Assembly (NCBI RefSeq): GCF_013705725.1
Contig: NZ_CP055481.1
Location: 5,146,001 to 5,210,000, forward strand
DNA length: 64,000 nt
DNA from: Klebsiella sp. RHBSTW-00484
Lineage (GTDB): Bacteria; Pseudomonadota; Gammaproteobacteria; Enterobacterales; Enterobacteriaceae
Direction: 5' to 3'
Below, in pieces: positions 50,556 to 59,228 of this stretch. A model generated the notes under the pieces. It did not search any database. It was not told where the DNA came from and was given only the letters and a program-made list of their open reading frames with translations. The translations under genes were made by a program, and so were the position numbers. The stretch's first letter is position 1. The number at the start of each line of letters is the position of its first letter.

Positions 50556-52199
50556 ATGTCAATTCGCCCAATGTTTACCCGAAAAATCACGCACTGGTTT
50601 GCCCGACGTTCGTTCCAGAACCGTATCTTTCTGTTGATCCTGTTCACCTCAACAATCGTGATGCTGGCGATGTCATGGTATGTCACCAGCATGACCGAGG
50701 AACGCCTGCATTACCAGGTTGGCCAGCGCGCGCTGATTCAGGCGATGCAAATCTCCGCCATGCCCGAACTGGTCGAAGCAGTGGAAAAACACGATCTGGC
50801 GCGGATTAAGGCGCTTATCGACCCAATGCGATCGTTTTCCGATGCCACCTACATCACCGTCGGCGACGCAAAAGGTCAGCGCCTGTATCACGTGAATCCT
50901 GATGAAATCGGTAAATATATGGAGGGCGGCGACAGCGACGACGCGCTGTACAATGCCAAAAGCTACGTTTCGGTGCGTAAAGGATCGCTCGGCTCTTCGT
51001 TACGCGGCAAATCGCCGATCCAGGACAGCACCGGCAAAGTGCTCGGCATCGTATCGGTGGGCTATACCATCGAACAGCTGGAAAACTGGCTCAGTTTACA
51101 GATCGGATCGCTGCTGATCCCGATGGCTATCATGCTGCTCCTGCTGCTCTACTGCGCCCGGCGTTTCTCGCTGCATATTAAAAAACAGATGCTGAATATG
51201 GAACCGCAGCAGCTATCACAACTGCTTATTCAGCAAAGCGTGCTGTTTGAATCGGTATTTGAGGGGCTGATTGCTATCGATTCACACTACAAAATTACCG
51301 CCATTAATCAGACTGCGCGGCGGCTATTGAACCTGAGCCAGCCGGAAACCATCCTGATCGGCAAAAGCATCAGCAGCGTTATCTCCCAGGAGACGTTCTT
51401 CTACGACGCGCCGCAGGAGAACAAGAAAGATGAAATCGTCACCTTTAATCAGATCAAAGTGATCGCCAGTCGGATGGCCGTCACGCTCAATAGCGAGCCT
51501 CAGGGCTGGGTCATTAGCTTTCGTAGCAAAGACGATATCAACACCCTTAGCCTGCAGCTCAGCCAGGTCCAGCAGTACGCAGATAACCTGCGTGCCGTGC
51601 AGCATGAGCATCGCAACCTAATCTCCACTATCGCCGGTTTGCTGTTTTTAAAACGCTACGATAACGCGCTGGATCTCATTCAGCAGCAGTCTGAAAGCCA
51701 CCAGAAAGTGCTCGATTTTATTGCGCGTAATTTTAAAGTGAACCACCTCGCCGGGTTGCTGATCGGCAAATACTATCGCGCCAAAGAGCTCGGTTTAGAA
51801 CTGGTATTCGACCCCTCCTGTTACGTCGATACTCTACCTTCATCACTTTCACACAATGAATGGATCTCGATCGTCGGCAATCTGCTGGACAACGCCTACA
51901 ATGCCACCTTACGCCAACCGGCAGGTTCAAAGCAGATCGAGTGCCTGATCAACAGCGAGGGCGGTGAAGTGATCATCGAGATCGCCGATCAGGGATGTGG
52001 AATTGATGAGCTAATGCGCGATCGCATTTTTGAACGCGGCGTGACCAGCAGCGACAGCGGCGATCATGGTATCGGCCTGTGGCTGGTTCGCAGCTACGTT
52101 GAGCAGGCGGGCGGCAATATCGTTGTCGATGACAACATCCCCTTTGGCGCTATTTTTACTCTTTATATCCCCCTGACCCGAGATGAACATCATGGATAG
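50556..52199 (+). CDS. citA: Citrate sensor histidine kinase
   Basis: Membrane kinase sensing periplasmic citrate and activating CitB. ATG 50556 gives 547 aa, the K. pneumoniae length; with it the citrate-pocket residues T101, R109, H112, S144, R150 and K152 equal the published CitAP T58, R66, H69, S101, R107 and K109 (offset 43). Extension to 50481 is therefore unlikely. TM1 about 25-43, periplasmic PAS, TM2 about 177-198, cytoplasmic PAS, phospho-acceptor in VQHEHRNLIS, ATPase motifs NLLDNAYNAT and DHGIGLWLV. It overlaps citB by eight bases. Confidence 0.95.
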   Translation: MSIRPMFTRKITHWFARRSFQNRIFLLILFTSTIVMLAMSWYVTSMTEERLHYQVGQRALIQAMQISAMPELVEAVEKHDLARIKALIDPMRSFSDATYITVGDAKGQRLYHVNPDEIGKYMEGGDSDDALYNAKSYVSVRKGSLGSSLRGKSPIQDSTGKVLGIVSVGYTIEQLENWLSLQIGSLLIPMAIMLLLLLYCARRFSLHIKKQMLNMEPQQLSQLLIQQSVLFESVFEGLIAIDSHYKITAINQTARRLLNLSQPETILIGKSISSVISQETFFYDAPQENKKDEIVTFNQIKVIASRMAVTLNSEPQGWVISFRSKDDINTLSLQLSQVQQYADNLRAVQHEHRNLISTIAGLLFLKRYDNALDLIQQQSESHQKVLDFIARNFKVNHLAGLLIGKYYRAKELGLELVFDPSCYVDTLPSSLSHNEWISIVGNLLDNAYNATLRQPAGSKQIECLINSEGGEVIIEIADQGCGIDELMRDRIFERGVTSSDSGDHGIGLWLVRSYVEQAGGNIVVDDNIPFGAIFTLYIPLTRDEHHG

Positions 52200-52890
52200 C
52201 ATCACAACCCTCATCGTTGAAGACGAACCTATGCTGGCGGAAATCCTGGTGGATACCATCAAACAATTTCCCCAGTTCGCAGTCATTGGCATTGCCGATA
52301 AACTGGAAAGCGCCAAAAAGCTGCTCCGTCTCTATCAGCCACAGCTGATTCTGCTGGATAACTTTTTGCCCGATGGCAAAGGCCTCGATCTAATCCGCCA
52401 CGCCGTCAACACCAACTACAAAGGCCGCATCATTTTTATTACTGCTGATAATCACATGGATACCATCAGTGAAGCCCTGCGGATGGGGGTTTTTGATTAT
52501 CTGATTAAGCCGGTGCACTATCAGCGCTTGCAGCATACGCTTGAGCGCTTTGCCCGCTATCGCAGCTCACTGCGCTCCAGCGAACAGGCCAGCCAGACCC
52601 ACGTTGACGCCCTGTTTAATATTCAGGCCAAGGAGCATACCGAAGCCGCTGGGTCTGCGCTGCGCGGCATCGATGAAAGTACCTTTAATCGCGTATTACA
52701 GCTCTTCACTGACCCGGAAATCGTGCATACTGCCGACACGCTCGCCCGCATTCTCGGCAGCAGTAAAACCACCGCTCGCCGCTACCTGGAGCAAGGGGTG
52801 AAAAATGATTTTCTCGAAGCGGAAATCAGCTACGGTAAAGTCGGCAGACCGGAGCGGATTTATCACGGTAAAGTGACCAACACCGCTTAA
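52192..52890 (+). CDS. citB: Response regulator of citrate fermentation
   Basis: Activates citS and citC operons when phosphorylated. ATG 52192 gives 232 aa, with the phospho-acceptor at D56 (LLDNFLPDGKG), the known K. pneumoniae position. Acidic pocket VEDEP, FITADNH and LIKPVHY are present. The C-terminal winged helix contains LARILGSSKTTARRYLEQGV. The ATG at 52183 would add three residues and cannot be excluded. It closely parallels CitZ. Its TAA interlocks with the stop of the convergent LacI gene. Confidence 0.95.
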   Translation: MDSITTLIVEDEPMLAEILVDTIKQFPQFAVIGIADKLESAKKLLRLYQPQLILLDNFLPDGKGLDLIRHAVNTNYKGRIIFITADNHMDTISEALRMGVFDYLIKPVHYQRLQHTLERFARYRSSLRSSEQASQTHVDALFNIQAKEHTEAAGSALRGIDESTFNRVLQLFTDPEIVHTADTLARILGSSKTTARRYLEQGVKNDFLEAEISYGKVGRPERIYHGKVTNTA

Positions 52891-53903
52891 TCACCCCGGC
52901 GAAAACCGCAAGATTCGCGGATCACCAGCGCGGGCGGCAGAATAATACGTTTCGGCGGCTCATCATTGCCCTGAATACGGCTATACAGCAGCTCGCCCGC
53001 TTTACGACCAATCTCTTTCGCCGCCACCGAAACGGTGGTTAGCGCAGGCTGAACCAGTGCCGCTTCGGTAATATCATCGAAGCCCACCAGCGCAAAATCT
53101 CGCCCCGGTTCGCGGCCCATTTTACGCAGCGCCTGCATCACTCCCAGAGCGACAATATCCTGATAGCAAACGGCGGCGGTAATTTGCGGATATTGCGATA
53201 ACAGCGATTCCGCCACTTTGGCGCCATCAATCTGGCTTGCCTGCGCGGTGACGATCCAGTGTGGATTCGGAGAAATACCGCTTTCCAGCAGCGTGCTGGT
53301 AAAACCGCCAATGCGCTGCGCCCGGGTGCCGGAACTCGGGCTGCCGCCGATAAAGGCGATATTCTGATGACCCATTTTTAGCAGATGCGTCGTCGCCATC
53401 TGGGTGCCAAGAAAGTTGTCGGTGCCGACAAAATCAAAGTCCGGGTCGCTCAGCGGGCGCACCACCATAATGGCCGGGATATTGCGTCTTTTCAGCGCAT
53501 CGAAAAACGAGGACGGCGTTTCCCGCGCCGCGCACAGCACCATCCCACAGGCGCTATTGCGCATCAGCGAATCCACAAACTTCTGCTGACGTTCGCCAGA
53601 TTCTTCACTGTTAGCCAGAAACAGCAGTAAATCATGGCGTTCCATTTCATGGCTCAGGCCCGCCGTCATCTCACCATAAAAGGGGTTGGTGATGTCGTGC
53701 AGCAGCAGTCCAACCTGATTGCTGCTGCGGTTGCGTAGGTTGGCGGCGGTCTGATTGTAGACGTAGCCGGTCTCATCCAGCGCTTTCAATACCCGGTCGC
53801 GCGTGGCCTGCGAAATACGCCCCCGATTGCGCAATACCATTGAGACGGTCGCCGTAGAGACCCCCGCCCGTTCGGCGACCTGCGCCAGCGTCACTGTCGT
53901 CAT
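52887..53903 (-). CDS. LacI-family repressor of the PTS/isomerase system
   Basis: A 338-aa LacI/MalI-type repressor. The N-terminal HTH VTLAQVAERAGVSTATVSMVLRNRG is followed by the hinge (NLRNRSSNQVGLLLHD) and a sugar-binding-type effector domain (AFIGGSPSSGTRAQR, LVGFDDI). AGGAGG lies just before ATG. Palindromes AGGTTAATCGAATAACCT before its own start, and AGGTTAATCGATTAATCT before the PTS operon and the isomerase pair, are its likely operators. The effector sugar phosphate is unknown. Confidence 0.92.
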   Translation of the reverse strand: MTTVTLAQVAERAGVSTATVSMVLRNRGRISQATRDRVLKALDETGYVYNQTAANLRNRSSNQVGLLLHDITNPFYGEMTAGLSHEMERHDLLLFLANSEESGERQQKFVDSLMRNSACGMVLCAARETPSSFFDALKRRNIPAIMVVRPLSDPDFDFVGTDNFLGTQMATTHLLKMGHQNIAFIGGSPSSGTRAQRIGGFTSTLLESGISPNPHWIVTAQASQIDGAKVAESLLSQYPQITAAVCYQDIVALGVMQALRKMGREPGRDFALVGFDDITEAALVQPALTTVSVAAKEIGRKAGELLYSRIQGNDEPPKRIILPPALVIRESCGFRRGD

Positions 53904-53926
53904 GATTCCTCCTGTTCGTTCACATC

Positions 53927-53944
53927 AGGTTAATCGAATAACCT
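53927..53944. promoter_or_regulatory. LacI-type operator near the repressor gene
   Basis: AGGTTAATCGAATAACCT is an 18-bp near-perfect palindrome centred on TCGA, 24 nt before the repressor start. It has the same TTA-TCGA-TAA core as the sites at 54048 and 59826. It suggests autoregulation. Confidence 0.72.
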
Positions 53945-54017
53945 AAAAATTGCATTTTTCCCTGTGACTGCACTCACATTAACGCCCATTTCACTCGCTC
54001 AGTTGCTGATTATGCCG

Positions 54018-54034
54018 GGTTAATCGCGTTAACC
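54018..54034. promoter_or_regulatory. Variant operator GGTTAA-N5-TTAACC
   Basis: GGTTAATCGCGTTAACC has the same GGTTAA/TTAACC arms as the neighbouring operators but a five-base centre instead of four. With 53927 and 54048 it makes three sites in the 189-nt divergent gap. It may be an auxiliary site for looping or a degenerate copy. Confidence 0.5.
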
Positions 54035-54047
54035 ACACTATCAAAAT

Positions 54048-54067
54048 AAGGTTAATCGATTAATCTT
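54048..54067. promoter_or_regulatory. LacI-type operator of the isomerase/PTS operon
   Basis: AAGGTTAATCGATTAATCTT is palindromic except one pair. It ends 25 nt before the start codon at 54093, so it overlaps or follows the transcription start. Its 18-bp core recurs exactly, in the same orientation relative to its gene, at 59826-59844. Confidence 0.78.
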
Positions 54068-54092
54068 AATTTAGCGAATATGGAGAGAATAC

Positions 54093-55838
54093 ATGCAAAC
54101 GACCTATGATAAATTCCCTGAAGTAGCTATTCAGGGTTACGACGACCAGGCCTGGCAAGGCTGGGAAGCGATCGCCGCGGCGCTTAATAGCCGAATTTCC
54201 AACGCGTCCAGAACCATCGTAGTTGTGGATTGTTATCCTGGCGTACGGCTTGCAGAGCTGGAGCAACGCCTGCTGCCGTTACTCAATGCCCGGCTTGCGC
54301 TCAACGTCGAATCTGCCCGCCGGGATGAGCAAGCGCTGCACGACCTATTGGCGCGCAATCTCACCGACGACCGCGTATTCGGCGTCCTCTCCTGTCATCA
54401 TCTGGATGAGTTTTTTGATGAAGAAAAGCTATGCCGGATACGCCAGCAAATCGACGCCACCCACGAGGGCGTAATTGTCGTCTACGGGCCAGGCGCGGCA
54501 TTAGCGCATCCAGGCGATGTCCTGATTTACGCCGACCTGCCGCGCTGGGAAATTCAGCAGCGTATGCGCCACGATGGGCTGGGCAACTGGGGGGCTAAGA
54601 ACCAGGATGAAGATATTCTTCGCCGCTACAAGCGCGCCTTTTTTATTGAATGGCGGGTCTTCGATCGCCATAAAACTCCGCTGCTCAAGCGAGCTGATTT
54701 TCTGCTCGATACCACCGTAGAGAATGCCCCGGCGCTGGTCAGCGGAGACGCGCTGCGCGCCGGGCTGCAACAAACCACCTCTCGTCCATTCCGCGTCGCT
54801 CCCTTCTTCGACCCCGGCGTCTGGGGCGGGCAGTGGATGAAACAACAGTTCGATCTCGATCCCACGGCCCCCAACTACGCATGGTGTTTTGATTGCGTGC
54901 CCGAGGAAAACAGCCTGTTACTGCGTTTTGGCAACGTGCGGATCGAGATCCCCTCTCAGGACCTGGTGCTGCTACACCCTCGTGCACTGCTTGGCGAGAA
55001 GGTTCACGCCCGCTTCGGTGCGGAATTTCCGATCCGTTTTGATTTTCTCGACACCATCGGCGGGCAAAATCTGAGTTTCCAGGTCCACCCGCTGACCGAA
55101 TATATCCAGCAGCAGTTTGGCATGCATTACACCCAGGATGAGAGCTACTACATTCTTGAAGCAGAGCCAGGCGCAGTGGTTTATCTCGGCACCAAAACCG
55201 GCATCGAGCCGCTGGCGATGCTGGACGACCTGCGCGCCGCCGGACGCGGAGAAAAAGCGTTCGACGATGTGCGTTTTGTTAACCAAATCCCGGCGCGGAA
55301 ACACGATCACTTCCTGATCCCGGCCGGGACGGTCCACTGCTCCGGCAGCGGCACGATGGTGCTGGAGATCAGCGCCACACCGTATATCTTCACCTTCAAG
55401 CTGTGGGACTGGGGCCGCCTGGGCCTCGACGGTTTACCGCGTCCTGTGCATCTCGATCACGGCGAGCAGGTTATCGACTGGCAGCGTGATACGCAGTGGG
55501 TCGAGGAGAATCTGGTGAACTGTATCGATCCCATCGCCGAAGGTGAAGGCTGGCGGGAAGAGCGAACCGGAATGCACGAACGCGAGTTTATCGAAACCCG
55601 TCGTCACTGGTTTACCGCGCCAGTCACTCACCACACTCAGGGCGGCGTGAACGTACTGAACCTGGTAGAGGGCACTCAGGCGGTGGTCGATAGCCCAAGC
55701 GGAGCATTTGAGCCCTTCACCGTTCACTATGCCGAGACCTTTATTATTCCCGCAGCGGTCGGCGAATACCGGATTTCACCGGCGGGCGAAGGCATCGGGC
55801 AGCAGCTCGCCACCATCAAAGCCTGGGTAAGAGGATAA
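54093..55838 (+). CDS. Class I mannose-6-phosphate isomerase fused to a kinase-like domain
   Basis: A 581-aa two-part protein. Residues about 235-581 resemble type I mannose-6-phosphate isomerase: PFFDPGVWGG, LLGEKVHARFG, zinc-site LSFQVHP (Q330, H332), QDESYYIL (E350) and IPAGTVHCSG (H414). Residues 1-230 resemble the uridine kinase/phosphoribulokinase fold (TIVVVDCYPG, HHLDEFFDEE, DVLIYADLPRWEIQQRMR, ILRRYKRAFFIEW). The P-loop is replaced by DCYPGVRLAEL, with no GKS/T, so kinase activity is unlikely. First gene before PTS IIA (4 nt gap). It probably isomerises the 6-phosphate made by the PTS. Substrate is inferred. Confidence 0.82.
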   Translation: MQTTYDKFPEVAIQGYDDQAWQGWEAIAAALNSRISNASRTIVVVDCYPGVRLAELEQRLLPLLNARLALNVESARRDEQALHDLLARNLTDDRVFGVLSCHHLDEFFDEEKLCRIRQQIDATHEGVIVVYGPGAALAHPGDVLIYADLPRWEIQQRMRHDGLGNWGAKNQDEDILRRYKRAFFIEWRVFDRHKTPLLKRADFLLDTTVENAPALVSGDALRAGLQQTTSRPFRVAPFFDPGVWGGQWMKQQFDLDPTAPNYAWCFDCVPEENSLLLRFGNVRIEIPSQDLVLLHPRALLGEKVHARFGAEFPIRFDFLDTIGGQNLSFQVHPLTEYIQQQFGMHYTQDESYYILEAEPGAVVYLGTKTGIEPLAMLDDLRAAGRGEKAFDDVRFVNQIPARKHDHFLIPAGTVHCSGSGTMVLEISATPYIFTFKLWDWGRLGLDGLPRPVHLDHGEQVIDWQRDTQWVEENLVNCIDPIAEGEGWREERTGMHEREFIETRRHWFTAPVTHHTQGGVNVLNLVEGTQAVVDSPSGAFEPFTVHYAETFIIPAAVGEYRISPAGEGIGQQLATIKAWVRG

Positions 55839-55842
55839 ACGC

Positions 55843-56271
55843 ATGATCAACGTGATTGTCGCCAGCCACGGTCCTCTCGCCGACGCCCTGCTCGCCAGCA
55901 GCCGGATGGTTTACGGTGAATTACCGCATGTTTTCACCGTGACCCTTAGCGATCAGGCGGGCATTGAAGGCTTTAAACAGGATTTCGCCAAGGCGCTGAA
56001 AAACGCCGGGCACAACGCCGATGGCGTGCTGGTGCTATGCGATATGCAAAGCGGGACCCCGTGGAACGTCGCCTGCCAGCATGCATTTTCCGCCGAAACA
56101 ACGCCTCCACTCGCCGTCGTGGCGGGCGTGAATTTTCCTATGCTGCTGCAAAGTGAAGACGTTAGCCATTTCACCGACGTTCATGCCGCAGCCGAGCAAC
56201 TGCTGGAAATGACCGTCCCGACGCTGATAAAAGCCGTTCCGGTTTTATCCGTTCAGTCAGATGATTTTTAA
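55843..56271 (+). CDS. PTS mannose-family IIA component
   Basis: A 142-aa cytoplasmic phosphocarrier receiving phosphate from HPr. H9 in IVASHGPLADALL is the predicted phosphorylation site. The GVLVLCDMQSGTPWNVA segment is the family motif (usually D-L-x-G-G-T-P). Here glycine-glycine is changed to SG. It lies 4 nt after the isomerase fusion and 11 nt before IIB. IIA and IIB are separate, unlike E. coli ManX. Confidence 0.93.
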   Translation: MINVIVASHGPLADALLASSRMVYGELPHVFTVTLSDQAGIEGFKQDFAKALKNAGHNADGVLVLCDMQSGTPWNVACQHAFSAETTPPLAVVAGVNFPMLLQSEDVSHFTDVHAAAEQLLEMTVPTLIKAVPVLSVQSDDF

Positions 56272-56282
56272 AGGAAACCGCT

Positions 56283-56777
56283 ATGAGTATCTCATTTGTT
56301 CGTATTGATGACCGCGTTATCCATGGGCAGCTCGTGACACGTTGGGCCAAAGAGCTGCCCTGCGATGGGATTGTCGCTATTGACGACGCCGTCGCGGCCG
56401 ACCCGCTGCTCTCATCGGTGATGAAAGGTGCCGTGCAGGACACCAAAGTCTGGCTGTTCGATACCGCAACGGCAATTGAAAAACTGCCCAAGGTGATCGC
56501 CAGCGAGAAGCGCTATTTTGTTATCGGTAAATCCCCGCTCACTCTGCAACGCATTGAGCAAGCGGGGATCAGCCTGAAAAACGCCAACGGCAAAATCAAC
56601 GTTGGCCCGATGAGCGCCCGGGCTGACACCACGACCATCGGCCCGAATCAGTCGGTCAACGCGGACGAGATCGCCGCCTTTGACTGGTTGGTGCAGCACG
56701 GGCATCACGTGGAATTCCGCCTGGTCCCGGATGCCAGCTGCTACAGCTGGCAGGACGCCCGACAGAAGCTGAAATAA
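56283..56777 (+). CDS. PTS mannose-family IIB component
   Basis: A 164-aa cytoplasmic phosphotransferase passing phosphate from IIA to the sugar at IIC/IID. Phospho-acceptor H14 is in VRIDDRVIHGQLVTRW. The INVGPMSARADTTTIGPN segment is a variant of the family's NVG-GM motif. AAGGA precedes ATG. Part of the four-component PTS with the genes on both sides. Confidence 0.94.
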   Translation: MSISFVRIDDRVIHGQLVTRWAKELPCDGIVAIDDAVAADPLLSSVMKGAVQDTKVWLFDTATAIEKLPKVIASEKRYFVIGKSPLTLQRIEQAGISLKNANGKINVGPMSARADTTTIGPNQSVNADEIAAFDWLVQHGHHVEFRLVPDASCYSWQDARQKLK

Positions 56778-56787
56778 GGAGCGAACG

Positions 56788-57585
56788 ATGATTATCGAAG
56801 CTACGCTAATTGGCATTCTCTGCTACCTGGGCGCGCTGAGCAGTCCCTGGCTTTTCGGGCTGACCGGCGGCTGGTACCTGATTACCCGACCGCTGGTTTC
56901 CGGAATGCTGGTCGGGCTGATTCTCGGCGATCTGAAAACCGGGATCATGATAGGCGTTGCGGTACAGGCGGTGTATATCGCGATGGTGACGCCGGGCGGT
57001 TCAATGCCTGCGGATCTCAACTTTGTCGCTTATCCGGCCATCGCGCTGGGTATTTTATCGGGCAAAGGCCCGGAAGTGGCGGTGGCGCTGGCGGCGACAA
57101 TTGGTATCGCCGGAACCATTTTATTCAACGCGATGATGGTACTGAACTCCTTCTGGAACCACCGGGCCGACGTGGCGCTGGACAGAGGCGATGAGCGCGG
57201 GCTGTATCTGAACAGCGCGATCTGGCCGCAGGTGACGAATTTCATTTTGCGTTTCGTACCCACGTTTATCGCGGTCTATTTCGGCGCGCAGTACATCAGC
57301 GGTTTTATGGATAGTCTGCCGAAAATCGTGCTGTCGACGATGAACGTGCTGGGCGGCATCCTGCCCGCCGTCGGGATCGCGATCCTTCTTAAGCAGATCA
57401 TTAAAAACTACACCATGCTGATCTACTTTCTGGTCGGTTTCGTCTGCATCGTTTTTTTAAAGCTCAACATGGTCGCGCTGGTGATCGTCGGTTCGCTGCT
57501 GGCGCTTATCCATTACAACTATAAACCGGAACCGCCGCAGGCTGCGGGCGCGAGACCGGTGGTCGATGATGAGGATGAATTCTGA
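56788..57585 (+). CDS. PTS mannose-family IIC membrane component
   Basis: A 265-aa membrane subunit. It begins with LIGILCYLGALSSPWLFG, includes RPLVSGMLVGLILGDLKTGIMIGVAVQAVYI, an alternating hydrophobic array, and a charged tail PQAAGARPVVDDEDEF. The family motif PGGSMPADLNFV is present. Its stop overlaps the IID start by one base. Confidence 0.93.
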   Translation: MIIEATLIGILCYLGALSSPWLFGLTGGWYLITRPLVSGMLVGLILGDLKTGIMIGVAVQAVYIAMVTPGGSMPADLNFVAYPAIALGILSGKGPEVAVALAATIGIAGTILFNAMMVLNSFWNHRADVALDRGDERGLYLNSAIWPQVTNFILRFVPTFIAVYFGAQYISGFMDSLPKIVLSTMNVLGGILPAVGIAILLKQIIKNYTMLIYFLVGFVCIVFLKLNMVALVIVGSLLALIHYNYKPEPPQAAGARPVVDDEDEF

Positions 57586-58403
57586 TGGAAGAGCGTACTC
57601 TTACCCGTAAAGATCTGCGCCGCTGCTGGCGGGCGTGGATGATGCATAACCTGTCGTCAATGAGCTTTGAGCGCCTTGAGTCCTTCGGATTTTGCCTGAG
57701 CATGCTGCCGGTGGCGAAAAAGCTCTACCCGGATGCCGCCCAGCGTACCGAGATGCTGCGCCGTCACGCCTCGTTCTATAATACAGAACCGCAGATCGGC
57801 GCGATCGTTAACGGGATGGCGCTGGGGCTGGAGGAGAAAAAGGCCAACGGCGAGCCGATCGACGGCGAAACGATCAACACCCTGAAAGTGGGTCTGATGG
57901 GACCGATTGCCGGGATCGGCGATTCGATGATCCCCGGAATGCTGATCCCTATTCTGCTCAGCATCGGGATGGCGCTGGCGGCGGGCGGCAATATTCTTGG
58001 GCCGCTGTTTTATACCGTCGCCTGGCTGGCGATTATCCTGCCCGGCTCGTGGTTCCTGTTTCTCAAAGGCTACAAAATGGGCTCCGGCTCGGTGGAGATG
58101 CTGGTCAGCAGCAAATCAGCCCGCCTGCGCGAAGCCCTATCGCTATTAGGCGTTTTTGTGATGGGCGGCGTGGCGGCCAGCTACGTTAAGCTGGGCACCG
58201 GGCTGGAGTTCATCACCCAGGATGGCGTCAATATCCACGTTCAGCAGATGCTCGACGGCATCTTCCCGCAGCTGCTGCCGCTGGTGGTGGTGTTAGGGAC
58301 CTGGTATTTGATGGCGAAGCGCGGCGTTTCACCGGTGAAAGCGATGGTACTGCTGCTGGTGCTGGCAGCGCTTGGCGTCGCCAGCGGCCTGTTTGCCGGT
58401 TAA
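57585..58403 (+). CDS. PTS mannose-family IID membrane component
   Basis: A 272-aa membrane subunit. The cytoplasmic N-terminal region has RCWRAWMMHNLSSMSFERLESFGF and NTEPQIGAIVNGMALGLEEKKANGE. The family motif KVGLMGPIAGIGDSMIPG is followed by membrane helices. It ends the operon and is followed by a clear terminator. Together with IIC it forms the sugar channel; specificity cannot be read, though relatives transport mannose, glucosamine, sorbose and Amadori compounds. Confidence 0.94.
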   Translation: MEERTLTRKDLRRCWRAWMMHNLSSMSFERLESFGFCLSMLPVAKKLYPDAAQRTEMLRRHASFYNTEPQIGAIVNGMALGLEEKKANGEPIDGETINTLKVGLMGPIAGIGDSMIPGMLIPILLSIGMALAAGGNILGPLFYTVAWLAIILPGSWFLFLKGYKMGSGSVEMLVSSKSARLREALSLLGVFVMGGVAASYVKLGTGLEFITQDGVNIHVQQMLDGIFPQLLPLVVVLGTWYLMAKRGVSPVKAMVLLLVLAALGVASGLFAG

Positions 58404-58421
58404 TTTTTGCGGATGTGACAC

Positions 58422-58447
58422 ACCGGGGCGTTCAGCCCCGGTTTTTT
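58422..58447 (+). terminator. Intrinsic terminator of the PTS operon
   Basis: ACCGGGGC (58422-58429) and GCCCCGGT (58435-58442) form an 8-bp GC-rich stem with a 5-nt loop, followed by TTTTT. It lies 19 nt after the IID stop and abuts the stop of the convergent isomerase gene at 58446. Confidence 0.92.
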
Positions 58448-59228
58448 ACGGATGGAAGTTTCGCCACAGCTCCGCCGTTTTATCCGGGCGGGAGATAAAC
58501 TGAAAGCGTGCCGGATCGTCAATAAACTGCTGATAAATCGGGGCGGAGGTTATACCAAACTCGGTGTACTCCCGAGGGGTGACCGCCTGTAAACGTCCCG
58601 GAACGTAGCGCGGATTGTGCTGCCAGACCACATGCTTATCCTGCAATAGCGGATACCACGCCAGCCCCTTATGCGCCCGTACAGCCTCATATTCAAAACC
58701 ATATTCACGGTCGCACCAGGCACCAAAGGTGAGCGGCACCTCCGGGTTAGCCGATATTGTGGCGTGCCCCCATCCCGGCGGGACCAGCACTTTTTCGCCC
58801 GGCCCGGCAATCACCGCAAAGCAGCGGCCCGGGTCGTCCTCAACGTACTCCTGCATATAGATAATCGCGCTGCCCTGCCAGATTTCATACAGCTCCGGCG
58901 GCGACCAACCGCTGTGCTGGCTAATACGATGAACATGCCCCTGGCTGCGAATCGGCTCTTCACCCAAACGTCCGGCGGTATAGGTCACCACGCCAAACAG
59001 CAGCATGCGCTTTTGCAGCGTTTCGCGATCCTGCATCCTCGCCACATCCATGGCGATGGCATAGACCTCTTGCGGGCCGTCGCAATGCGGGTCGCGCAGC
59101 GAAGCGCGAATCTGATCGAGGCGGCGGATCTCCGGCATCGGCCCGGTCACATCTTCACCATAGCTAAAACCCAGCGGCTGATGATGAATCGCCATATCCA
59201 GGCCGTAACGGCGGGCTGAGTCAGCCAT
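58446..59228 (-). CDS. Cupin-type glucose-6-phosphate isomerase (second paralogue)
   Basis: A 260-aa protein of the archaeal-type phosphoglucose isomerase cupin family. Predicted metal ligands are H98 and H100 (QGHVHR), E112 (PPELYEIWQGS) and H145 (VPPGWGHATI). ATG 59228 has AGGAGGTG just upstream and overlaps the previous gene's end by eight bases; the in-frame extension to 59267 is rejected. It is longer at both ends than the Pyrococcus type and than the neighbouring paralogue, with 12 rather than seven residues between HxH and Glu. It may act on a different sugar phosphate. Confidence 0.82.
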   Translation of the reverse strand: MADSARRYGLDMAIHHQPLGFSYGEDVTGPMPEIRRLDQIRASLRDPHCDGPQEVYAIAMDVARMQDRETLQKRMLLFGVVTYTAGRLGEEPIRSQGHVHRISQHSGWSPPELYEIWQGSAIIYMQEYVEDDPGRCFAVIAGPGEKVLVPPGWGHATISANPEVPLTFGAWCDREYGFEYEAVRAHKGLAWYPLLQDKHVVWQHNPRYVPGRLQAVTPREYTEFGITSAPIYQQFIDDPARFQFISRPDKTAELWRNFHP

